A stretch of 64,000 bases of DNA, taken from NCBI RefSeq assembly GCF_039522585.1, contig NZ_BAAADR010000012.1. One strand, 5' to 3'. Below, piece after piece: positions 8,451 through 17,249 of the stretch (position 1 is its first letter; every line of letters starts with the position of its first letter). The notes below the pieces were generated by a model. That model was not told where the DNA came from. It searched no databases and saw only the letters and a program-made list of their open reading frames with translations. Position numbers and translations under genes: made by a program. Source of the stretch: Bisbaumannia salifodinae. Its GTDB lineage: Bacteria; Pseudomonadota; Gammaproteobacteria; Pseudomonadales; Halomonadaceae.

Positions 8451-8709
8451 GGGGCCCTCCGCGTTCCAGGAAACGCGCGAAGCCGATGGCGGCCAGGAAG
8501 GCCATCAGCGCCATGACGATGGTCACGTCGAGGAAGCTGGCCACATCGGTCTGGATGCTGATGACCCCGATGATGCCGACGATCAGGGTCGAGAAGAGTT
8601 CCAGGGCCACCACCCGGTCGGGCAGGCTGGGGCCCTTGATCAGGCGCACGAAGGCCAGGCACAGCGACAGGCCCATCAGCGCCAGGGTGAGTTTGATTAC
8701 GACATCCAT
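8440..8709 (-). CDS. mrpF: Na+/H+ antiporter subunit F (first Mrp system)
   Basis: An 89-residue membrane protein with three hydrophobic helices. The family segment IKGPSLPDRVVALELFSTL follows the first helix. It is a small accessory subunit of the Mrp complex. It starts 12 bases after mrpE and overlaps mrpG. The paralogue of the second operon is also 89 residues, with PDMPDRLLALDTM at the equivalent place. Confidence 0.95.
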   Translation of the reverse strand: MDVVIKLTLALMGLSLCLAFVRLIKGPSLPDRVVALELFSTLIVGIIGVISIQTDVASFLDVTIVMALMAFLAAIGFARFLERGGPRDD

Positions 8710-8721
8710 GGCGACTCCTTA

Positions 8722-9195
8722 TCAGCGAAACAGGGCCAGGGCGCGCCGCTCCATCTCGGCGAGCCCATCGCGCAGTGCCGCCTCGTCATCAAGGAACATG
8801 GCGTGGATATACAGCACCTTGCGATCGTCGGAGACATCCAGGCTGAGGGTGCCCGGGGTCAGGGAGATCAGGTTGGCGACGAAGGTGATCTCGAAGTCGG
8901 TCCTGGCGGTGAGCGGCATGGCGATCACCCCGGGGCGCATGTGCCAGGGCGGGGTGACGATATCGAAGGCGACGCGCAGGTTGGCCTTGACCAGCTCCTT
9001 GATAAAGAAGCCCACGAAGAGCAGCAAGCGCGGCACCCGCTGGGCATAGCCCGCCAGCCCCGGGACCTGGGACTGGATCAGCGCCAGGGCCAGGTAGCCG
9101 AACACCAGGCCGGCGAGCAGGTTGAGGCCGGAGAAGTCGCCGGTCAGCACCACCCAGGCCAGGGTCAGCAGCAGGTTCCAGGCCGCGCCGATCAT
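8722..9195 (-). CDS. mrpE: Na+/H+ antiporter subunit E (first Mrp system)
   Basis: A 157-residue membrane protein of the MnhE family. Two or three N-terminal hydrophobic helices are followed by a cytosolic part with the conserved NLISLTPGTLSLDV motif. The start at the ATGA overlap with the mrpD stop gives the normal family length; a longer frame exists upstream but is antisense to nothing meaningful and lacks similarity. Role: accessory subunit of the Mrp complex. Confidence 0.95.
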   Translation of the reverse strand: MIGAAWNLLLTLAWVVLTGDFSGLNLLAGLVFGYLALALIQSQVPGLAGYAQRVPRLLLFVGFFIKELVKANLRVAFDIVTPPWHMRPGVIAMPLTARTDFEITFVANLISLTPGTLSLDVSDDRKVLYIHAMFLDDEAALRDGLAEMERRALALFR

Positions 9196-10700
9196 GGCGT
9201 CACCTCCGTGCCCAGCACCGCCTCGATATAGCGGCCGGGATCCATCAGTTGCGCCGCCGAGGCCTCGGCCAGGGCGTAGATGGGCGCCCCGTAGAGGCCG
9301 ATGGCCAGGGTGCACAGCGCCAGGCCGACGATGGGCAGGTAGAGCAGCCACTGCTCCCGCTGGGAGGGGGCCGCCGGGGCGGGCTCGGCGCCCTCCGGGG
9401 TGGCCTTCCAGAACACCTCGGCCCAGATCTTGACCATCGAGTAGAGAGTCAGCAGGCCCACCAGCAGCGCCACGAAGGTGACCCCATAGGCCTCGGCCTC
9501 AAGGCCGGCGCGGATCACCACGAACTTGGCGAAGAAGCCCGACAGCGGCGGCAGCCCGGCCAGGGAGAGGGCCGGGATCAGGAACAGCACCGCAAGCCAG
9601 GGGTGGCTCCGGTAGAGGCCGCCCAGCTTCTTGAGCTGGTAACTGCCCTTGAGGCGATGAACGAAACCGCTGACCAGGAACAGATTCGTCTTCACGATGA
9701 TGTGGTGCATGATGTAGAAGACCCCGCCCACCAGGGCCAGCGGCGTGAACAGCGCCAGCCCCAGGATCATGTAGCCGATCTGGCTGACGATATGGAACGA
9801 CAGGATGCGCCGGAACTCGAACTGGGCCGCCGCGCCCAGCACCCCGGTGAGCATGGTCAGGCCGGCCCCCCAGAGCAGGATCTCGTGGGTGTAGTCGGGG
9901 CTCTGGTTGAAGATCAGGGTAAAGACCCGGTAGAGCGCATAGACCCCCACCTTGGTCAGCAGCCCGGCGAACAGCGCCGAGACCGCCACCGGCGGCGTGT
10001 GGTAGGAGGCGGGCAGCCAGAAGAACAGCGGGAAGGCGGCGGCCTTGATGCCGAAGGCGACCATGAACATCATCGCCAACACGTCCACCAGCCCGCCCTC
10101 CTCCAGCTGTCCCAAGCGCTGGGCGATATCGGCCATGTTGAGGGTGCCCACCAGGCCATAGAGCAGCCCCACGGCGCTGAGGAAGATCACCGAGGAGAGC
10201 AGGTTCAGGGCCACGTACTTGATGGCGCCCTCCATCTGTGCCTTCTCGCTGCCCAGGATCAGCAGCGCGAAGGAGGCCACCAGCATCACCTCGAACCACA
10301 CATAGAGGTTGAAGATATCGCCGGTGAGGAAGGCCCCCGCCACCCCGGCCAGCAGCAGGTGCATCAGCGGGAAGTAGCCGAAGGCCTCGTGGCCACGGCC
10401 GACGGTGGCCAGCGAGAAGAGCGCCACGGCGAAGCCGATGATGCCGGTGAGCACCACCATGATGGCGCCCAGCAGGTCGGCCACCAGGCTGATGCCGAAG
10501 GGCGCCGGCCAATTGCCCATGTGCATGACCTGGATGCCGTCGCGGCTCACCGAGGCCAGCAGCCACAGGCTGGTGATCAGCAGGGCGGCGGTGCCGGCCA
10601 CCGCCACCAGGCGCTGCATGCTGCGCAGCCGCCAGAACAGCAGCGACAGGGCCCCGGAGAAGAGCGGAATCAGGATCGGCAGTGCCACCTCGGGATTCAC
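9192..10700 (-). CDS. mrpD: Na+/H+ antiporter subunit D (first Mrp system)
   Basis: A 502-residue multispanning protein homologous to the NuoL/M/N proton-channel subunits of complex I and one of the two large ion-translocating subunits of Mrp. Conserved features include FEVMLVASFALLILGSEK (helix with the key Glu), LPASYHTPPVAVSALFAGLLTKVGVYAL with the channel Lys, and SFHIVSQIGYMILG. It overlaps mrpC upstream and mrpE downstream by 4 bases each. Confidence 0.96.
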   Translation of the reverse strand: MNPEVALPILIPLFSGALSLLFWRLRSMQRLVAVAGTAALLITSLWLLASVSRDGIQVMHMGNWPAPFGISLVADLLGAIMVVLTGIIGFAVALFSLATVGRGHEAFGYFPLMHLLLAGVAGAFLTGDIFNLYVWFEVMLVASFALLILGSEKAQMEGAIKYVALNLLSSVIFLSAVGLLYGLVGTLNMADIAQRLGQLEEGGLVDVLAMMFMVAFGIKAAAFPLFFWLPASYHTPPVAVSALFAGLLTKVGVYALYRVFTLIFNQSPDYTHEILLWGAGLTMLTGVLGAAAQFEFRRILSFHIVSQIGYMILGLALFTPLALVGGVFYIMHHIIVKTNLFLVSGFVHRLKGSYQLKKLGGLYRSHPWLAVLFLIPALSLAGLPPLSGFFAKFVVIRAGLEAEAYGVTFVALLVGLLTLYSMVKIWAEVFWKATPEGAEPAPAAPSQREQWLLYLPIVGLALCTLAIGLYGAPIYALAEASAAQLMDPGRYIEAVLGTEVTP

Positions 10701-11044
10701 GTATCGGTATCCTTCATCTGGTCCAGGTCATCGGCCTTGACGATCTCGTAGGCCCGGCGAATCAGTACCACGGCGAAGGAGAGCACGCCGAAGGCGATCA
10801 CGATGGCGGTCAGCACCAGCGCCTGGGGCAAGGGGTCGGCCACCGCCCCCAGCGGTGCCGTGGCGCCCTCCGGCACCAGCGGCGGGGCCCCGCGACGCAT
10901 GCCGGCGGAGGCGAAGATCAGCAGGTTGGCGGCGTTGGAGAGCAGCATCAGGCCGATCACCAGCTTGACGATGGAACGCCGCAGCATCATGTAGATGGCG
11001 GTGGCATAGAGGATGCCGATCGCCAGGGCCATCAGGGGTTCCAT
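10697..11044 (-). CDS. mrpC: Na+/H+ antiporter subunit C (first Mrp system)
   Basis: A 115-residue NuoK-like membrane subunit with three helices. The conserved segment DPLPQALVLTAIVIAFGVLSFAVVL is present. It overlaps mrpD by 4 bases and lies 27 bp after mrpB. The loop between helices 2 and 3 contains RRGAPPLVPEG, which differs from the acidic loop in the second-operon paralogue. Confidence 0.96.
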   Translation of the reverse strand: MEPLMALAIGILYATAIYMMLRRSIVKLVIGLMLLSNAANLLIFASAGMRRGAPPLVPEGATAPLGAVADPLPQALVLTAIVIAFGVLSFAVVLIRRAYEIVKADDLDQMKDTDT

Positions 11045-11071
11045 GGGCCAGCTCCCGTCGTCGCGCGTCGC

Positions 11072-11509
11072 TCAGTCATGACTCGCCTCCTCGCTATCGC
11101 CTTCCATCAGCGCCAGCACGGCGATCAACACCGAGCCCAGTACCACCAGGTAGACGCCGATATCGAAGATCAGCGGGGTGGAGAACTTGAAGTCGATCCA
11201 GGGGATCGTCCACCACTGGGCGGTCAGGAAGGGCTGCCCCTGCCACCAGGCCGGCAGCGCCGAGATCACCCCCAGGCAGAGCCCCAGGCCGATCAGGTCC
11301 TGGGGCGCCACCCGCAGCATCTGCCGGGTGGCCCGGGGACCGAAGGCGAAGAGGTAGAGGGCGAAGGCCCCCGAGGCCACCAGGCCGGCGATAAAGCCGC
11401 CCCCCGGCTCGTCGTGGCCGCGCAGCAGCAGGAAGACCGAAAACAGCAGCTGCAGCGGCATCAGCAGGCGGGCCGCCACGTGCAGGATCAGGGTGCCCGA
11501 TCTAATCAT
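11072..11509 (-). CDS. mrpB: Na+/H+ antiporter subunit B (first Mrp system)
   Basis: A 145-residue membrane protein of the MnhB family with LLRGHDEPGGGFIAGLVASGAFALYL, diagnostic of the family, and a C-terminal TPLIFDIGVYLVVLGSVL helix. The ATG at 11507-11509 overlaps the mrpA stop by 8 bases. In this operon B is a separate gene, whereas in the divergent operon it is fused to A. Confidence 0.95.
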   Translation of the reverse strand: MIRSGTLILHVAARLLMPLQLLFSVFLLLRGHDEPGGGFIAGLVASGAFALYLFAFGPRATRQMLRVAPQDLIGLGLCLGVISALPAWWQGQPFLTAQWWTIPWIDFKFSTPLIFDIGVYLVVLGSVLIAVLALMEGDSEEASHD

Positions 11510-13829
11510 CCACGACCTCCCCCCGCGCCTGGCGGTCGCGCTCGGCGTATTCCCCGGCATGGAAGCGCAGCATGGCGAAGACGCCGATGGCGGCCAGGGC
11601 CAGCACGAACATCTCGCCCAGGGTATCCAGGGCGCGGAAGTCCACCAGGATCACATTGACGATATTGTGGCCATGCCCCAGCGGCTGGCTGTTGGCCACC
11701 ATGTAGTCGGAGATGCTGGGGAAGGGGTCGACGCTCACCACCTGCAGGATCAGCAGGGTGATCAGGCCCCCGGTGGCGGCGGCGACCACCAGGTCGCGGA
11801 CCCGCTCCAGGGGCGAGGAGAGGCGCGCGAAACGCGGCAGGCGAAACAGCACCAGGATCAGCAGGATCACGGTGAGGGTCTCGACCAGCAGTTGGGTGAT
11901 GCCCAGGTCCGGGGCGCTGAACAGCACGAAGGTCAGGGCGATGCAGAAGCCCATCACCCCCACCGAGGCCACCGCCGCCAGGCGCGCCCGCAGCACGCAG
12001 GCCATCACCGCCCCGGCCACCATCAGGCCGACCACCAGCGCCTCGTGCAGCTGCACGTCCAGGGCGACGGCCAGGTGCAGCTCATGGCGGGCGAAGAGGG
12101 TCACCCCGGTCAGGCCCACCAGCACCAGCAGCATCATCACCAGGTAGTTGCGCATATAGCCGTTCTGCAGCAGCCGCGTCTGCCACTCGGCGACCTCGAC
12201 GAGGGTGTTCATCAGGCGGAAGTAAGCCGCCTCGGGCCCCCGCTCGATCAGCGGGTCCAGGGGACGCAGGGCGGCACGCCAGCCGTCCCAGTGGCGGAAC
12301 AGCAGCAGGCCCAGGGCCAGGCTGACCAGCGACAGCAGCAGGGGCCCATTGATGCCATGCCAGAGGGTGAGGGAGGCCGTCACCGTCTCGCCGCGCAGGC
12401 TGCTGGCGGTGGCCGCCACCAGGGCCTCGGCGGCGCCGGGCCAGAGCCCCAGCAACAACGACAGGCCGGCCAGCACCAGGGGGCCCAGGAGCATGGTTCC
12501 GGGCCCTTCCTGGGGCGACCGGGGCAGCTCGCGGCGGGCCCGATAGAAGGGTCGAATGCCGACGATGGCCGCCGCCGCCAGGGTCAGGATGGCGGCGATC
12601 AGGGTCGCCGGCAGCAGCACGCCGCGCCAGCCGCCCTCCCAGGCGGCGGCGAACAGCAGCTCCTTGGCGACGAAGCCGAACAGCGGGATTACCCCGCCCA
12701 GGGAGAGGGCGGCCACGGCGGCGCACAGGGCGGTGATCGGCATCACCCGGCGCAGCCCGCCCATCAGGGCGATATCCTTGGTGCCGGTCTCGTGATCGAG
12801 GATACCGGCGACCATGAACAGCACCCCCTTGTAGAGGGAGTGGGCCAGCAGGAAGGTGGCGAAGGCCACCATGGCCTCCTCGCTGCCGATGCCCAGCAGC
12901 AGGGTCAGGGTGCCCAGCGCCATCACCGTGGAGTAGGCCAGCAGCTTCTTGATATTGGTGTGGCGCAGGGCCAGGAAGGCGCCGGTGAGCATGGTCAGGG
13001 CACCGATCAGGCACAGCCAGGCCTCCCAGGCGGGGGTGCCGCCGAGGGCCGGCGAGAGTCGCGCCAGCAGGTAGACCCCCGCCTTGACCATGGTCGCCGA
13101 GTGCAGGTAGGCGGAGACCGGAGTGGGCGCCGCCATGGCATTGGGCAGCCAGAAGTGGAAGGGGAACTGCGCCGACTTGGTGAAGGCGCCGGCCAGCAGG
13201 CAGAGCAGGATGGGCAGGTAGAGGTCGTGCCCGCGGAGCAGCTCGCCGCGATCGTTGAGGTCCTGCAGCGACCAGCTGTCGCCGGCCAGGGCCAGCAGGA
13301 TCAGCCCGGCCAGCAGCGCCAGGCCGCCCCCCACGGTGACGAAGAGCCCCTGCAGGGCCGACTTGCGCGCTTCGAGGTCGGTGTGATTGAAGCCGATCAG
13401 CAGGTAGGAGGTGATGCTGGTCAGTTCCCAGAAGACGAACAGGCTGACCAGGTTGTCGGCTAGCACCAGGCCCAGCATCGACATCATGAAGGCCAGGATC
13501 ACCACGTGGAAGCGCACCAGATCGGGGTGCCCCTTGAGGTAGCCGCTGGCATAGATCAGCACCAGCACGCCGATGCCGCTGATCAGCAGCGCGAAGAGCA
13601 GCGACAGCCCATCGAGCAGGAAGGTCAGGGTGATCTCCAGGCCGGGCACCCAGGCCTGCTCGAAGACCAGGATCTCGCCGGCCACCACCGCCGGCAGTTG
13701 CCCCAGCAGCCAGAGCAGCAGGGCGCCGGGCAGCAGGGCCAGGACCCAGCCGGTTCGCTCGCCGAACCAGCGATGCAGTAACGGCGCGAAGGCCGCCAAT
13801 ACGAAGCCCCCCAGCACGGCGAGTTGCAC
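11502..13829 (-). CDS. mrpA: Na+/H+ antiporter subunit A (first Mrp system, unfused)
   Basis: A 775-residue inner-membrane subunit, the largest of the Mrp complex. The N-terminal 500 residues are NuoL-like, with WELTSITSYLLIGFNH, GAFTKSAQFPFHFWLPNAMAAPTPVSAYLHSATMVKAG (family channel helix, quoted as parts LPNAMAAPTPVSAYLHSATM) and SLYKGVLFMVAGILDHETG. The C-terminal part has the MrpA-specific DUF4040-like region (SAPDLGITQLLVETLTVILL) and NIVNVILVDFRALDTLGE. Length fits the group-1 style MrpA that is followed by a separate MrpB. First gene of the minus-strand operon. Confidence 0.96.
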   Translation of the reverse strand: MQLAVLGGFVLAAFAPLLHRWFGERTGWVLALLPGALLLWLLGQLPAVVAGEILVFEQAWVPGLEITLTFLLDGLSLLFALLISGIGVLVLIYASGYLKGHPDLVRFHVVILAFMMSMLGLVLADNLVSLFVFWELTSITSYLLIGFNHTDLEARKSALQGLFVTVGGGLALLAGLILLALAGDSWSLQDLNDRGELLRGHDLYLPILLCLLAGAFTKSAQFPFHFWLPNAMAAPTPVSAYLHSATMVKAGVYLLARLSPALGGTPAWEAWLCLIGALTMLTGAFLALRHTNIKKLLAYSTVMALGTLTLLLGIGSEEAMVAFATFLLAHSLYKGVLFMVAGILDHETGTKDIALMGGLRRVMPITALCAAVAALSLGGVIPLFGFVAKELLFAAAWEGGWRGVLLPATLIAAILTLAAAAIVGIRPFYRARRELPRSPQEGPGTMLLGPLVLAGLSLLLGLWPGAAEALVAATASSLRGETVTASLTLWHGINGPLLLSLVSLALGLLLFRHWDGWRAALRPLDPLIERGPEAAYFRLMNTLVEVAEWQTRLLQNGYMRNYLVMMLLVLVGLTGVTLFARHELHLAVALDVQLHEALVVGLMVAGAVMACVLRARLAAVASVGVMGFCIALTFVLFSAPDLGITQLLVETLTVILLILVLFRLPRFARLSSPLERVRDLVVAAATGGLITLLILQVVSVDPFPSISDYMVANSQPLGHGHNIVNVILVDFRALDTLGEMFVLALAAIGVFAMLRFHAGEYAERDRQARGEVVDD

Positions 13830-13946
13830 GATAACGACGCTCCTCTGTCTGCCCGTTGGCGGGCCATGTGGGCACGGCCTGCCGCCTGCGACGGGGTCGA
13901 TTCGGCGAGTCGCCGACGGCCAAGCGCCAGCGAAACGGTGAGGTAA

Positions 13947-13976
13947 ACTCTAGCGATTCAAGGGGCTGCCGAGCAA
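13947..13976 (-). promoter_or_regulatory. candidate promoter of the minus-strand mrp operon
   Basis: Read on the minus strand, TTGCTC and TAGAGT are separated by 18 bases, about 120 bases before mrpA. This is a fair sigma70 match in otherwise GC-rich DNA. Not proven. Confidence 0.45.
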
Positions 13977-14003
13977 GCCGAGGGCTCGGCGACCCGCGCC
14001 CTT

Positions 14004-14015
14004 TACTGTACAGTA
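14004..14015. promoter_or_regulatory. perfect 12-bp palindrome between the divergent mrp operons
   Basis: TACTGTACAGTA is fully self-complementary. It lies between the two candidate promoters, so a bound regulator could act on both operons. It does not fit the LexA spacing (CTGT-N8-ACAG). Operator function is inference. Confidence 0.45.
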
Positions 14016-14053
14016 GTGCGGCCTCGACGCCAGCAAGGCGCGTGCCAAGGCCC

Positions 14054-14082
14054 TTGCCTCGGGGCGCAATAACCGGTATCAA
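14054..14082 (+). promoter_or_regulatory. candidate promoter of the plus-strand mrp operon
   Basis: TTGCCT and TATCAA with a 17-base spacer, ending 36 bases before the start of the fused mrpA-B gene. Confidence 0.45.
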
Positions 14083-14118
14083 ACCCACGTTTTCGGAGCC
14101 ACCCAGGACGACCGAACG

Positions 14119-16908
14119 ATGATCTTGCCATGGATTCCCTTGCTGGCCCTGCTCGGCGTCGTGGTCCCGCTGCTGACCCGGCAGCGCGGGCGACGCTTCT
14201 GCAGTCTGGCCACGGCGGCCCCGGCCGCCCTCGCCCTGCTGCTGGTCCTTTCCCAGGTGCCGACGCTGCTGGCCGGCGACCTGCCGCGCTTCCAGTTGGC
14301 CTGGGTGCCGCAACTGGGCCTCGACCTGGCCTTCCGCCTCGATGGCCTGTCGCTGCTCTTCGCGAGCCTGATCCTGGGCATCGGCCTGCTGATCCTGCTC
14401 TACGCCCATTACTACCTCGAGGCCCACGAGCCCTTCGCGCGTTTCTACAGCTTCCTGATGCTCTTCATGCTCTCCATGGTCGGCATCGTCATGGCGGACA
14501 ACCTGCTGCTGCTGTGGCTGTTCTGGGAGCTGACCAGCCTGTCGTCCTTCCTGCTGATCGGCTTCTGGTCCCACTGGACCGACGCCCGCAAGGGCGCGCG
14601 CATGGCCTTGACCGTGACCGGCGCCGGCGGCCTGGCCCTGCTGGCGGGCCTGCTGCTGCTGGGTGACATGGCGGGCAGCTTCGACCTGGGCGTGGTGCTG
14701 GAGAGCCGCGAGGCGATCCTCGCCGACCCGCGCTATCCGATCATGCTGGTGCTGGTACTGCTGGGGGCCTTCACCAAGTCGGCGCAGTTCCCCTTCCACT
14801 TCTGGCTGCCCCACGCCATGGCGGCGCCCACGCCGGTCTCCGCCTACCTGCACTCGGCGACCATGGTCAAGGCGGGGATCTTCCTGATGGCGCGCCTGCA
14901 TCCGGCCATCGCCGGCAGCGAGGCCTGGGAGCTGATCGTCACCCTGACCGGCATGGCCACCCTGCTCTACGGCGCCTGGTTCGCCCTGCTCAAGACCGAT
15001 CTCAAGGCGATCCTGGCCTTCTCCACGGTGAGTCACCTGGGCCTGATCACGGTGCTGCTGGGGATCGGCAGCCCGCTGGCGATCCTCGCCGCCCTCTTCC
15101 ATATCCTCAACCACGCCACCTTCAAGGCGGCGCTGTTCATGAGCGCCGGTATCATCGATCACGAGACCGGCGTCCGCGAGCTGGGTCGCCTGGGCGGGCT
15201 GCGTCGGGCCATGCCGATCACCGCCCTGCTGACCAGCATCACCGCCGCGGCCATGGCCGGGGTGCCGCTGTTCAATGGCTTCCTCTCCAAGGAGATGTTC
15301 TTCGCCGAGGCCGCCGCCTCGCCGCTGCTGGGGGGCCTGAGCTGGCTGCTGCCGGTGCTCGCCACCCTGGGCGGTATCCTCTCGGTGGCCTACTCCCTGC
15401 GCCTGGTGCATGCGGTCTTCTTCAAGCCGGCGCGCAAGGAGACTCCCAGGTCACCCCACGAGCCGCCGCGGCTGATGCGTGCCCCGGTGGAACTGCTGGC
15501 GGCCCTGTGTATCCTGGTCGGCCTGCTGCCGGTGATCGCCGAGGTGCCCCTGGGCCTGGCCGTCGAAGCCGTGCTGCTGACCCCGCTGGAGTTCCATCTG
15601 GCCATCTGGCACGGCCTCAACCTGCCGCTGCTGATGAGCGCGATCGCGCTGATCGCCGGGGTATTGCTCTATGCCCTGCATGATCACCTCCGGCAGTTCG
15701 GCCGCCAGTTCGCCCCCATGGATGCGCGGCTGGTCTTCGAGGCCGCCGTGCAGCGACTGGCAGCGACCAGCCAGCGCCTTACCACCCGCCTGGAGAACGG
15801 TTCCCTGCAGCGCTATATGAGCTGGCTGCTGGGGGCGGCGCTGCTGCTGGGGGCCGTCGGCCTGTTGCAACTGCCGAGCCTGGCCGGCGCCCGCCCCACC
15901 CAGGAGGCCGACGGCATCCTGCTGCTGGGCGCGGCGCTGCTGATCTTCGGCGCACTCGGTACCGTGGCCACCCACCGCTACCGCCTGATCTCGCTGCTGA
16001 TGCTCTCGGTGGTGGGCCTGGTGGTGTCGCTGACCTTCGCCCGCTTCTCCGCCCCCGACCTGGCGCTGACCCAGCTCTCGGTGGAGGTGGTGACCATGAT
16101 CCTGCTGATGCTGGCGCTGTTCTTCCTGCCCCAGAAGACCCCACGGGAGTCCTCGGCGGGACGCAATATCCGCGACCTGGGCCTGGCCGCGTCCCTGGGC
16201 ATGGTGGTGGCCAGCCTCAACTATGCGGTGCTGACCCGCGATAACCACGGCATCTCGGACTTCTTTATCGCCAACAGCGTGCCCGGCGGCGGCGGCCACA
16301 ACGTGGTCAACGTCATCCTGGTCGACTTCCGCGGCTTCGATACCCTGGGCGAGATCACCGTGCTGGCCCTGGCCGGCCTGGCCATCTTCAAGCTGCTCAA
16401 TCGGCTGCGCCTGTTCATGCCCCACAGCGACGGCGAGGGACGCGTCTGGTCGCCGGACCGCTATCCGCTGATCCTGACCAGCGTCTCCCAGGCGCTGCTG
16501 CCCCTGGCGCTGCTGGTCTCGGCCTTTATCTTCCTGCGCGGCCATAACCTGCCCGGCGGCGGCTTTATCGCCGGCCTGATCACCGCCGTGGCGCTGATCC
16601 TGGTGTATATGGCCCGCGGCGTGGAGTGGACCCAGGTGCGCCTCGACTTCCAGTATCAGCCGGTGGCCATCGCCGGGGTGGCCATCGCCACCCTCACCGG
16701 CCTGGGCAGCTGGCTGTTCGGGCGGCCCTTCCTGACCTCGGCCTTCGGTCACTTCCATATCCCCGCCATCGGCGATATCGAGCTGGCCACCGCCATGCTC
16801 TTCGACCTGGGGGTCTATCTGGCGGTGGTGGGGGCGACCCTGATGATCCTCGCCAACCTGGGCAAGCTGACCACGCCCCACCGCCCCAGCAAGGAGGAGA
16901 AGCACTGA
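14119..16908 (+). CDS. mrpA: Na+/H+ antiporter fused subunits A and B (second Mrp system, PhaAB type)
   Basis: A 929-residue membrane protein. Residues about 1-780 are MrpA: NuoL-like channel helices (WELTSLSSFLLIGFWSHW, LPHAMAAPTPVSAYLHSATM, LNHATFKAALFMSAGIIDHE) and the DUF4040-like region (SAPDLALTQLSVEVVTMILL). The last roughly 140 residues are a complete MrpB domain with LRGHNLPGGGFIAGLITAVAL and ATAMLFDLGVYLAVVGATL. This fusion is the hallmark of group-2 Mrp/Pha systems. It is the first gene of the plus-strand operon and its stop overlaps the mrpC start (TGATG). It is clearly diverged from the mrpA on the other strand, so the pair is not a recent duplication. Confidence 0.96.
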   Translation: MILPWIPLLALLGVVVPLLTRQRGRRFCSLATAAPAALALLLVLSQVPTLLAGDLPRFQLAWVPQLGLDLAFRLDGLSLLFASLILGIGLLILLYAHYYLEAHEPFARFYSFLMLFMLSMVGIVMADNLLLLWLFWELTSLSSFLLIGFWSHWTDARKGARMALTVTGAGGLALLAGLLLLGDMAGSFDLGVVLESREAILADPRYPIMLVLVLLGAFTKSAQFPFHFWLPHAMAAPTPVSAYLHSATMVKAGIFLMARLHPAIAGSEAWELIVTLTGMATLLYGAWFALLKTDLKAILAFSTVSHLGLITVLLGIGSPLAILAALFHILNHATFKAALFMSAGIIDHETGVRELGRLGGLRRAMPITALLTSITAAAMAGVPLFNGFLSKEMFFAEAAASPLLGGLSWLLPVLATLGGILSVAYSLRLVHAVFFKPARKETPRSPHEPPRLMRAPVELLAALCILVGLLPVIAEVPLGLAVEAVLLTPLEFHLAIWHGLNLPLLMSAIALIAGVLLYALHDHLRQFGRQFAPMDARLVFEAAVQRLAATSQRLTTRLENGSLQRYMSWLLGAALLLGAVGLLQLPSLAGARPTQEADGILLLGAALLIFGALGTVATHRYRLISLLMLSVVGLVVSLTFARFSAPDLALTQLSVEVVTMILLMLALFFLPQKTPRESSAGRNIRDLGLAASLGMVVASLNYAVLTRDNHGISDFFIANSVPGGGGHNVVNVILVDFRGFDTLGEITVLALAGLAIFKLLNRLRLFMPHSDGEGRVWSPDRYPLILTSVSQALLPLALLVSAFIFLRGHNLPGGGFIAGLITAVALILVYMARGVEWTQVRLDFQYQPVAIAGVAIATLTGLGSWLFGRPFLTSAFGHFHIPAIGDIELATAMLFDLGVYLAVVGATLMILANLGKLTTPHRPSKEEKH

Positions 16909-17249
16909 TGGAAAGCCTCTATGCCGTGACCACCGGCGTGCTCAGCGCCTGCGGCCTGTTCCTGACCCTGCGTGGGCGCACCTTCCCGGTGGTGGTGGGC
17001 CTGACCCTGCTCTCCTATGCGGTCAACCTCTTCCTGTTCTCCATGGGCGGCCTGACCACCGATGGCGCGGTGATCGTCGATGGCCCCAGCGACTATGCCG
17101 ATCCCCTGCCCCAGGCCCTGGTGCTGACCGCCATCGTCATCGGCTTCGCCATGACCGCCTTCGCGGTGATCCTGGCCATGCGCGCCCGGGGTGACCTGGG
17201 CAACGACCATGTGGACGGCGAGGACAACCGGGAGGATCGTTCGTCATGA
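16908..17249 (+). CDS. mrpC: Na+/H+ antiporter subunit C (second Mrp system)
   Basis: A 113-residue NuoK-like membrane subunit with DPLPQALVLTAIVIGFAMTAFAVIL, the conserved family segment. The C-terminal tail is acidic (GNDHVDGEDN). It is coupled to both neighbours: TGATG overlap upstream and a 4-base overlap with mrpD. Confidence 0.96.
   Translation: MESLYAVTTGVLSACGLFLTLRGRTFPVVVGLTLLSYAVNLFLFSMGGLTTDGAVIVDGPSDYADPLPQALVLTAIVIGFAMTAFAVILAMRARGDLGNDHVDGEDNREDRSS

Noticed and set aside
14004..14015. LexA (SOS) box reading of CTGTACAG
   Set aside because: The LexA pattern needs CTGT and ACAG separated by eight bases; here they are adjacent.
12082..15411. Open frame of 1109 residues on the minus strand across the mrp divergent region
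   Set aside because: It is out of frame with and antisense or overlapping to two well-supported mrpA genes; composition is rich in Gln, Gly, Arg and His, typical of a shadow frame in GC-rich DNA.
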